This document shows positions 48,313-53,882 of a stretch of 53,882 bases of DNA, piece after piece. Below the pieces are notes generated by a model, which was not told the DNA's origin, searched no databases, and saw nothing but the letters and a program-made list of their open reading frames with translations. How positions within the stretch are numbered: the stretch's first letter is position 1; the number at the start of each line of letters is the position of its first letter. Source of the DNA: UBA2658 sp964617335. Its GTDB lineage: Bacteria; Bacillota; Clostridia; Oscillospirales; Oscillospiraceae. Position numbers and translations under genes: made by a program. The DNA lies in NCBI GenBank assembly GCA_964617335.1, contig CAZTXG010000007.1, positions 1 through 53,882 of the forward strand, written 5' to 3'.

Positions 48313-48366
48313 AAAAAGACCCCCTGCTTTCAGTAAACTTGCTGAAGGCAAGGGGCTTGTTTTTTT
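48313..48366 (+). terminator. Terminator after mgtE
   Basis: CCCCCTGCTTTCAG and CTGAAGGCAAGGGG enclose TAAACTTG, then CTTGTTTTTTT. The rest of 48192-48449 shows no gene. Confidence 0.8.
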
Positions 48367-48449
48367 AAGAATCAGCGCCTTTGAATCTATATTCATTGGG
48401 GGAATTAACTTTTTGAGAAATATATTTTTATCCAACTAACTTAATTTTC

Positions 48450-48806
48450 TTAGTTTGCATATTTATTAAGACCCACCAAAAGGCAGTCTTCAATATAGGG
48501 CAGGTTGTTTTCACGAAGATATGAAATAAGCTTGTTGTCCTTTGCCCCCGGCTGGATAACTATGCATTTAAAGGGCTTTTCACATTCCTGTAAAAGCTTG
48601 AGGCCGCTTTCAGGATTTATGCATAGGTCTATTATATCAATGTCCTCCGCAATATCGTTAATTGACGAAAGCTCCTTACCCACAGGAAAAACCTCATAAC
48701 CTTTTTCCAGAAGTCTCTGTTTTATTTTGCGGGCATACTTGCCCTCCTGTAAGGTATCTCCTAAAACGGCAAAGTTTTTGCAGCTCATTACTTCTTTTAA
48801 ATCCAT
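48450..48806 (-). CDS. CoA-binding domain protein
   Basis: 118 residues forming one Rossmann domain: FAVLGDTLQEGKYARKIKQRLLEKGYEVFPVGK and IIDLCINPESGLKLLQECE, then QPGAKDNKLISYLRENNLPYIEDCLL. This is the PF13380 CoA-binding fold seen alone in many bacteria, similar to the N-terminal domain of succinyl-CoA synthetase. The biological role is unknown. It has no obvious partner next to it. Confidence 0.82.
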   Translation of the reverse strand: MDLKEVMSCKNFAVLGDTLQEGKYARKIKQRLLEKGYEVFPVGKELSSINDIAEDIDIIDLCINPESGLKLLQECEKPFKCIVIQPGAKDNKLISYLRENNLPYIEDCLLVGLNKYAN

Positions 48807-48948
48807 ATAAACATACCGCCTTTCACATTTTTATTAGCCCATTATTTCTTAGGAAGGTTTTTCCCAAAGGGGAAGGGCAGCCTCCGGCTGCGTATAGAGC
48901 TTAATGATTTAAGTTTACTTAACATAGCCTGAGGCTAAGCTTTATACC

Positions 48949-48979
48949 AAAAAGGCCCGGCTTTCGCCGAGCCTTTTTT
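48949..48979 (-). terminator. Terminator after the acyl carrier protein gene
   Basis: AAAAAGGC...GCCTTTTTT stem with an inner CGGC/GCCG pairing and TTTC loop; works on both strands. Confidence 0.85.
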
Positions 48980-48994
48980 CATGGCCATAAGGTC

Positions 48995-49243
48995 TTATTT
49001 CAGACCGCCGGAGGCCAGCTGCCGGTCTATAAAGCTAACTACATCTCCAACTGTGATAATTTCGCCTGCTAAATCGCTTGTTATGATAATGTTATAGCCT
49101 TCCTCAAGAGTGGTAATCAGTTCGACTAAATCAAGGGAATCTGCCCCCAAGTCATCAAGAATCTTTGTTTTTTCGCTTATGATATCAGGGGAAATTTCCA
49201 ATTGGCGCGCCAGCAGGGTTCTTACTGTTTCTAATGTTGACAT
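48995..49243 (-). CDS. acpP: Acyl carrier protein
   Basis: 82 residues from the ATG at 49243, behind AGGTGG; the GTG 9 nt earlier is part of the site. DDLGADSLDLVEL holds the phosphopantetheine-bearing serine in DSL. It carries growing acyl chains. No other fatty-acid synthesis gene is adjacent, so it could serve the housekeeping pathway or a special one; the sequence is normal for a housekeeping ACP. Confidence 0.9.
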   Translation of the reverse strand: MSTLETVRTLLARQLEISPDIISEKTKILDDLGADSLDLVELITTLEEGYNIIITSDLAGEIITVGDVVSFIDRQLASGGLK

Positions 49244-49348
49244 ATTCTTCACCCACCTAAATGAAGCTAGATTGGACTTTGCCCTCCCGAGGTTTTCCCC
49301 GGGCCTCTCTAATGCCTTTGTTTTTTTAAAAAGATAAAGGCGGGCTTT

Positions 49349-50008
49349 TTAGTCCGATACTTTGGTTTTATCGCAGGAGATAACCACCCTGCGGTTTGGC
49401 TCTGTACCTGTTGAGCAGGTTGTAACACCTTCGTAATCCTGAAGGGCTGTGTGAATCACATGGCGCTCGTAGGAGTTCATAGGCTCCAAAGCCATGTTCC
49501 TTTTGTACTTAAGAGTTTTAGCGGCCATCTTTTCAGCCAGATGGACAAGGGATTCCTCTCTTTTGCTTCGGTAGTTTTCCGCATCTATGCTTATGTGGGT
49601 TCTTGTTTCCGAACCACGGTTGGCGGCATAGTTTGTAAGATGCTGGATAGCGTCTAAAGTTTCTCCCCGCCGGCCTATAACGGCCCCCATGCCTTCACCG
49701 CTGAGGTTTATGGAAATAGAGCCGTTTTCTCTAATGAAAGTTTCATGGCTTGCGGAAACTCCCATTCGCTCTAAAAGTCCTTCCAGAAACTTCTCGGCCT
49801 TTTCCTGAACTGAAGGTTCGCTTGGCTCGTCGGGCACTTCATAGCTTACACGGACAACTGCAGGGGCGGCACCGATTCGCAGAAAACCGGATTTTGCCCT
49901 TTCAACAATTTCGATGGAAACCTCGTCTCTTTTAAGATCAAGCTGGCGAAGGGCGGAAGCTATGGCCTCCTCCTCCGTTCTTCCTGTTACTTCAATTGAT
50001 TGTAGCAT
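49349..50008 (-). CDS. jag: Jag (SpoIIIJ-associated) RNA-binding protein
   Basis: 219 residues from the ATG at 50008 (MLQSIEVTGRTEEEA), with TTGGAGAA upstream; the longer frame adds 16 atypical residues. The N-terminal Jag domain (about 1-55) is followed by a KH domain with GEGMGAVIGRRGETLDAIQHL and a C-terminal R3H domain with NSYERHVIHTAL. It lies directly after yidC as in many Firmicutes. It is linked to cell-wall growth and sporulation in relatives. Confidence 0.94.
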   Translation of the reverse strand: MLQSIEVTGRTEEEAIASALRQLDLKRDEVSIEIVERAKSGFLRIGAAPAVVRVSYEVPDEPSEPSVQEKAEKFLEGLLERMGVSASHETFIRENGSISINLSGEGMGAVIGRRGETLDAIQHLTNYAANRGSETRTHISIDAENYRSKREESLVHLAEKMAAKTLKYKRNMALEPMNSYERHVIHTALQDYEGVTTCSTGTEPNRRVVISCDKTKVSD

Positions 50009-50061
50009 ATCTATTCTCCAAAAGTAAAAATCATTATGAGGGAGATTAGAAACCAAAGGTT

Positions 50062-51339
50062 TTATTCCCTTTGAGTTTCAGTATTTCCCTTGGCGGGAAA
50101 TTCCGACTCCACCTGCTCGTCTATCTCAGACAGAGCAGCCGCATCCTGTGTTGCCTGTTCAGCCTTTTCGGGGTCTGTGAAGCGGTCGGGCACATAGGCT
50201 CTTCCCCGGGCATATCGGCGAGTACCAACCTGTGAGGCGGCAGGGGCGTCAGAAAGGCCAAGCTCGGCACGGCGGCGTGCCTTTTCCTCGGCACGGACAG
50301 CGGCAAGGCGCTCGTCATTTTGGGCTTTCTCCGCTGTTTGAAGTTTTTTCTTACTGGTATTTCTGTTTCTTTCCGTTGCGCCCAGTTCACGGTTCCTCTC
50401 CGTTTCAAGGCGCTTTTTTTCAAGCTCGGTTTCACGCAGGCGCAGGCGCTCACGGCGCTCGGCATCCTCCGCGTCAAGAATTTTCGTGTAGTGGCGATTT
50501 AAAACAAAATCCTGAATAATTGCCAAACCACTGTTGGCAATCCAATAAACACCAAGAGCCGCAGGCATAATAAAGCCGATATAAAGGGAGACAAGGGGCA
50601 TCATGAGCATCATGCTTTTCATGCTTTGGGCGTTTTGGTCGTTTGCCGCCTGGTTTGAGGCATTACTTACCTTCATCGAGAAATACGAAACCAAAGCGGA
50701 AACAACGGGAATGAGGAAAAGCCCGAGAGCCGGCAGCCAAACGCTTACATCGCTCCAGTTGGTGTCCATAAAAAAGTTCCACTGAGGCTTTTGACCAAGG
50801 TTTACTCCAAGAAAGCTGAAATCAATATTTATAAGCTTATCAGAGATATCCTCAAACAGGGGGAAATGTTCATGGACATGATTGGCAAGGGATATTTCAC
50901 TATAAGCACCCGTAGTGTCAACAGAAATATTCATTTCAGCGAGCCTGTCCGTGATAAGGGAAACCTGCTCCGCTGTGAGCCGCATGAGCCTTGTTAGGGG
51001 CTGGCGAATAACGCTGTAGAGGGCTATCAGGATGGGGAAGGGGATAAGTGTCCAAAGGCAGCCGGACAAGGGGTTTATCTTTTCTTCCTTATAGAGGCGC
51101 GAAACTTCTTCCTGATATTTTTGTTTATTGCCCTCGTGCTTTTTTTCCAGCTCTTTCATGATTGGGGTAAGGCGGCTGGTGCGCATCATGCTCCTTTTGC
51201 TCTTCATCTGGAAGGGCAGCATGATAAGTTTTACCACCACGGCAAAAAGGATGATGGCAAGGCCATAGTTTGCGGTTAGCTCATAAAGAGTCCGCAGCAG
51301 CCAAGCGAATGGGTAGGTTATTATCTCGTTAAATGACAT
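50062..51339 (-). CDS. yidC: Membrane protein insertase YidC/OxaA
   Basis: 425 residues. The insertase core (about 15-290) has five helices, starting YGLAIILFAVVVKLIMLPFQMKSKRSMMR with the coiled-coil loop LTPIMKELEKKHEGNKQKYQEEVSRLYKEEKINPLSGCLW. The C-terminal 135 residues are a charged Glu/Arg-rich tail (LRETELEKKRLETERNRE) likely to bind ribosomes; this makes the protein longer than a typical Gram-positive YidC. No signal peptide is seen. It is in the rpmH-rnpA-yidD-yidC-jag operon. Confidence 0.95.
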   Translation of the reverse strand: MSFNEIITYPFAWLLRTLYELTANYGLAIILFAVVVKLIMLPFQMKSKRSMMRTSRLTPIMKELEKKHEGNKQKYQEEVSRLYKEEKINPLSGCLWTLIPFPILIALYSVIRQPLTRLMRLTAEQVSLITDRLAEMNISVDTTGAYSEISLANHVHEHFPLFEDISDKLINIDFSFLGVNLGQKPQWNFFMDTNWSDVSVWLPALGLFLIPVVSALVSYFSMKVSNASNQAANDQNAQSMKSMMLMMPLVSLYIGFIMPAALGVYWIANSGLAIIQDFVLNRHYTKILDAEDAERRERLRLRETELEKKRLETERNRELGATERNRNTSKKKLQTAEKAQNDERLAAVRAEEKARRRAELGLSDAPAASQVGTRRYARGRAYVPDRFTDPEKAEQATQDAAALSEIDEQVESEFPAKGNTETQRE

Positions 51340-51365
51340 GGGAAACTCCTATCGGTTACGGTCGG

Positions 51366-51584
51366 CTATGGAACCGGATCGTAGAAATCGTAATCCCCTT
51401 TGTGGAAGGGGTGGCATTTCAAAACACGTTTTAGAGCAAGCCAAGAGCCTTTTCCGGCGCCATGTTTTTCCAGCGCCTCGATTGCGTATTGTGAGCAGGT
51501 TGGGATAAAGCGGCAGCAGGGTGCGGACAAGGGGGAAATGTGTTTTTGGTAAAATCGTATAAGGGCGATAAGAAACTTTTTCAC
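51366..51584 (-). CDS. yidD: Membrane protein insertion efficiency factor YidD
   Basis: 72 residues, starting at GTG (51584) in a 4-nt overlap with the rnpA stop. LIRFYQKHISPLSAPCCRFIPTCSQYAIEALEKHGAGKGSWLALKRVLKCHPFHKGDYD carries the full family pattern, including the three-cysteine motif CCRFIPTC. It helps YidC-dependent insertion of some membrane proteins. Confidence 0.95.
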   Translation of the reverse strand: MKKFLIALIRFYQKHISPLSAPCCRFIPTCSQYAIEALEKHGAGKGSWLALKRVLKCHPFHKGDYDFYDPVP

Positions 51585-51943
51585 AGATTCCCACCGCTTT
51601 CTGTTTCATTTTTTAATATTCCCAAACGGGAGCAAGCGTAAAGATAGTCACGCTCCAGCTTTGAATAAGGTGTGTGAGCAGCTTTTATCCGCGCGACGAT
51701 AACCATGTCCAGGCCTATTTCAAGGCGGCTTTCGTTAAGCCTGTAAACTTCCTTCAGGCGGCGGCGGATTTTGTTTCGGCAGACGGCATTGCCTACCTTG
51801 GTGCTGACCGTTATTCCCAGGCGGTTTACCGGCAGCCTGTTTTTTCTAACATAGACCACAAGAGAGGCGGCGGAAACACTTTTTCCCTTGGAATAAAGCC
51901 TTCGGAACTCGTGATTTTTTTTTAAGGAAACAGAAAATTTCAA
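51581..51943 (-). CDS. rnpA: Ribonuclease P protein component
   Basis: 120 residues from a TTG start at 51943 with AAAGGA 7 nt upstream; the ATG at 51973 lies further upstream and would add ten atypical residues. LKKNHEFRRLYSKGKSV is the usual start and VCRNKIRRRLKEVYR is the RNP motif. It binds the RNase P RNA and assists tRNA 5' processing. It overlaps yidD by 4 nt. Confidence 0.94.
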   Translation of the reverse strand: MKFSVSLKKNHEFRRLYSKGKSVSAASLVVYVRKNRLPVNRLGITVSTKVGNAVCRNKIRRRLKEVYRLNESRLEIGLDMVIVARIKAAHTPYSKLERDYLYACSRLGILKNETESGGNL

Positions 51944-52105
51944 GCCTTGTCCTTTCGTACACATAGACAGCAAAGCAGCTGATTTACAAAAAACACCTAA
52001 AGGGCGGAGAGAAGCCCGCCCTAAAAATCGGTATTATGCGGGATAAACCCCTTGGCTGAGCTTGGGCGATGAAATCCGATGCCACAAAAATTTAAGAGAC
52101 AAAGC

Positions 52106-52243
52106 TTAATGGGAAAGCCTTGCTCTGCCCTTTGCTCTGCGGTTAGCAAGAATATTGCGGCCGCTTCTTGTTGCCATTCTCTTTCGGAAGCCGTGTTCCT
52201 TTTTACGATGGCGCTTTTTGGGCTGATAGGTGCGAACAGTCAT
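52106..52243 (-). CDS. rpmH: Ribosomal protein L34
   Basis: 45 residues, too short for many ORF scans: TYQPKKRHRKKEHGFRKRM, then a short basic tail ending RAKGRARLSH. This is the complete family signature. The ATG at 52243 has AGGTG 7 nt upstream; an in-frame ATG at 52249 would add two residues. It heads the rpmH-rnpA-yidD-yidC-jag operon. dnaA, which normally stands divergently next to rpmH, is absent here. Confidence 0.96.
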   Translation of the reverse strand: MTVRTYQPKKRHRKKEHGFRKRMATRSGRNILANRRAKGRARLSH

Positions 52244-52407
52244 CTTCATACACCTTCCTTTCGTGAAATTATACTCAACAGCGATACTGCCGCAGACAAA
52301 ATGACGGAGACGGCGGAAAAATCGCGGTAGTTGATATATTATCCGTTTTCCTAGAGATTTTAAGAAGGGCCTCGGGGGCTTTTTTAAAACAACCGGAAAA
52401 CTATGCT

Positions 52408-52437
52408 ATTATACAGTATTAACTAAGCCTGTGTCAA
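52408..52437 (-). promoter_or_regulatory. Promoter of the rpmH operon
   Basis: On the minus strand TTGACA (52437-52432), 18 nt, TATAAT (52413-52408). A second TATAAT occurs close to the gene at about 52268-52273 without a good -35. Confidence 0.8.
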
Positions 52438-52555
52438 CAAAAATCATCCTATGTTCGGATACTGCAATGAAAATATAAAGGGGGCTTTGTTAAAATAATT
52501 TTTATTTGTATTGCGGTTTAGAAATAAAACTTAGCGGAAAAAAGCTGATAAAGCA
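52438..52555. other. Gene-free spacer between rpmH promoter and queT terminator
   Basis: The 347-bp gap between rpmH and queT holds the rpmH leader and promoter and an AT-rich stretch. I looked for DnaA boxes (TTATCCACA) because rpmH is often near oriC, and found none. Confidence 0.6.
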
Positions 52556-52586
52556 AAACAAGCCAAGGTGGATTTAACCGGCTTAT
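52556..52586 (-). terminator. Weak terminator after queT
   Basis: On the minus strand AAGCCGGT and ACC-TT-GGCTT pair, followed by GTTTTGCTTT. Confidence 0.4.
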
Positions 52587-52590
52587 TTAT

Positions 52591-53175
52591 TTAAAGATCC
52601 GCAAAAAAACTTATAAGCCGCGGTTTTGAACCGAGATATCCCATAAGGGGCAGAGCCAAAAGGAACATTACTGCCGCCTCACCCAAGGCCACTTGCAGGG
52701 AAAAAACCAAAAACCCCTCCCAAAAGGCAGTTCGGGAAAAGGTAAAGGCCAAAACAGCGCCGATTATAGGCCCGTTAAAAACAAGGGGCATGGCGCAGGC
52801 GGCGGTGTATCTTCCCCAGTGGGCAGCGGGTTTGTTACCCTCTCCGTTTTTTATAATTTCACTATTGGGGGAAAAGAGCAATGCTCTGGGCTTTTTCCCT
52901 ATGGCGGCAACGGAAAGTCCGGCAAGAAGGCTTGCAAGGGAGCCGAAAATAATATCGAGAAGGCCGGCGGCACTTAAAGTGTTTGCAATAGCGCAGCCAA
53001 TGGTTAGCCCAAAAGCGGCGGGGGGAAAGAAAAAGGGAAGGATGCACAGGACTTCGGAAACTCGAAACTGAAGGCTGCCATAGCTTATAGGGGCAAGAAC
53101 CATGGTGAGGGCAGCGTATAAGGCACCGATGACAGCGCTTGTTACCAGCTTTTTTGTGTTTGTGTTCATTTTCAT
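52591..53175 (-). CDS. queT: QueT-family transporter (queuosine precursor uptake, ECF S component type)
   Basis: 194 residues with five to six membrane helices. LYAALTMVLAPISYGSLQFRVSEVLCILPFFFPPAAFGLTIGCAIANT is the PF06177 signature. The family is thought to import preQ1 or other queuosine precursors with a shared ECF energising module, which is not encoded here. The next gene upstream, queH, works in the same pathway. A hairpin spans the gap between them. Confidence 0.88.
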   Translation of the reverse strand: MKMNTNTKKLVTSAVIGALYAALTMVLAPISYGSLQFRVSEVLCILPFFFPPAAFGLTIGCAIANTLSAAGLLDIIFGSLASLLAGLSVAAIGKKPRALLFSPNSEIIKNGEGNKPAAHWGRYTAACAMPLVFNGPIIGAVLAFTFSRTAFWEGFLVFSLQVALGEAAVMFLLALPLMGYLGSKPRLISFFADL

Positions 53176-53194
53176 ATAACCTTTCGTCTTAAGT

Positions 53195-53222
53195 GACCCT
53201 GCAAAGGTTTTAAGTCAGGGTC
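53195..53222 (-). promoter_or_regulatory. Hairpin at the queH/queT boundary
   Basis: GACCCTG and CAGGGTC form a 7-bp stem spanning the queH stop. There is no T run, so it is more likely an RNA-stability or coupling element than a terminator. Confidence 0.35.
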
Positions 53223-53821
53223 CTGCTGTTGTTTTTGCTGCATAGGCAGCCGCAATAGATCTGGCGGTAAAGACCGTATTCCGCAGATAGCTCTATAGAG
53301 CGCTTATAGCCCTCCTTTTTTTTGAAATCCGCTGGAAGCCAGTTTGTATCATTTTTTTCCGCCAGCTCAAAGCCGATTGTGTTTATTATCTCCGCATTTT
53401 TATGGGGACTTACTGTGAGAGTTGTTGTAAAATAATCAAAGCCCTCTTTTTTTGCCAGCTTTGCCGTTTCGGAAAGGCGCAGGAAAAAGCAGCTTTCGCA
53501 TCTTTTCCCACCCTCGGACAGGGTTTCAAGGCCTCTTGAAACCTCTACAAAGCTCTTGCCTTCATAAGGGGGAACTATAAGCCCTACGGCAGCTTTGTAC
53601 CTGTCTATGACCTTGCGCTGCCAGAAAAGCCGCTTTTCATATTCTTCCTCCGGTTGGATATTGGGATTAAAGAAAAACACCGTGACATCAAAGTGCTTTG
53701 TGAGATACTCCAGTACGGAGCTGCTGCAAGGTCCGCAGCAGGAATGCAAAAGCAGACGGGGGCGCTTTTCACCAAGAGAATTTATTATAGCCTCTGTATC
53801 CCGACTGTAGTTTTGCTTCAT
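53210..53821 (-). CDS. queH: Epoxyqueuosine reductase QueH
   Basis: 203 residues. LLLHSCCGPCSSSVLEYL is the N-terminal cysteine motif, followed by RCESCFFLRL and YCGCLCS; the family (formerly DUF208) uses these cysteines for a metal/Fe-S centre. It makes queuosine in tRNA from epoxyqueuosine and is a substitute for QueG. AAGGAG precedes the ATG. The gene for its tRNA-guanine transglycosylase partner is not in the window. No preQ1 riboswitch is evident in the 60 bp upstream. Confidence 0.93.
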   Translation of the reverse strand: MKQNYSRDTEAIINSLGEKRPRLLLHSCCGPCSSSVLEYLTKHFDVTVFFFNPNIQPEEEYEKRLFWQRKVIDRYKAAVGLIVPPYEGKSFVEVSRGLETLSEGGKRCESCFFLRLSETAKLAKKEGFDYFTTTLTVSPHKNAEIINTIGFELAEKNDTNWLPADFKKKEGYKRSIELSAEYGLYRQIYCGCLCSKNNSRTLT

Positions 53822-53882
53822 TACAGTCTCCTTGTATTATAAAGTAGTAGTTATTAGAGCCCCTCTCCAAGGGCTATGCTAC

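Noticed and set aside
51349..51609. 86-residue frame overlapping yidD in another frame
   Set aside because: The yidD frame has the complete family signature and operon overlap; the other is a shadow.
53822..53882. Possible preQ1 riboswitch before queH
   Set aside because: The segment has a short AGCCC/GGGCT hairpin but not the conserved preQ1-I or preQ1-II sequence; also cut off by the window edge.

Overview
This 53.9 kb window looks like a chromosomal segment of an anaerobic, endospore-forming member of the Clostridia. The evidence is the set of sporulation genes (a split sigK with its recombinase, spoIIE, SpoIVFA/SpoIVFB-like proteins, a SpoVB-like flippase, two small coat-type proteins), the clostridial radical-SAM pair next to spoIVF, AAGGAGG-type ribosome binding sites, and consensus sigma-A promoters. 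I cannot name a genus.

Layout from left to right. 1-2404: the right end of a skin-like element. The first codons of an IS256-type transposase run off the left edge. A large serine recombinase follows, and its stop codon lies inside an AATGA core where the 3' half of sigK begins; the 5' half of sigK is not in the window. 2439-4880: a two-component system plus an unknown membrane-anchored protein. 5003-8499 (minus): SpoVB-like flippase and RecG. 8758: tRNA-Gly. 9089-15841 (minus): an operon of a fused tandem SAM methyltransferase and a five-gene peptide/nickel-type ABC importer. 16175-17356 (minus): an OFA-family MFS transporter with a structured leader. 17798-19467 (minus): two coat-type proteins, a MarR regulator and a YczE-like membrane protein. 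19568-25939 (minus): the F1Fo ATP synthase operon atpBEFAGDC. It has no separate delta gene; the alpha gene starts with a delta-like C-terminal domain. The c-subunit gene appears to start at AUU and carries a signal-peptide-like extension.

26408-31693: a C39-type lipoprotein, tRNA-Pro, the DUF2344/radical-SAM pair, and SpoIVFB- and SpoIVFA-like proteins. The SpoIVFB family activates pro-sigma-K, which links this region to the split sigK. 31962-37764 (plus): cardiolipin synthase, argH, an SLH-anchored subtilisin and an MBL hydrolase. 37958-43705: CCA-adding enzyme, murC, spoIIE and a small membrane protein. 44070-46604: an SAH/MTA deaminase and an S-adenosylhomocysteinase-like enzyme, probably SAM-cycle recycling. 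46605-48191: a long imperfect palindrome and a switch-like leader before mgtE. 48450-53821 (minus): a CoA-binding protein, acyl carrier protein, the rpmH-rnpA-yidD-yidC-jag cluster, and queH-queT for queuosine salvage.

The main points for a second look are the sigK intervening element, the delta-alpha ATP synthase fusion, the AUU start of the c subunit, the tandem methyltransferase beside the importer with a C6-A-G5 palindrome at its promoter, the deaminase/SAH hydrolase pair, and several unexplained structured leaders (OFA transporter, mgtE, murC, spoVB). I saw no CRISPR array, prophage structural module or rRNA gene.
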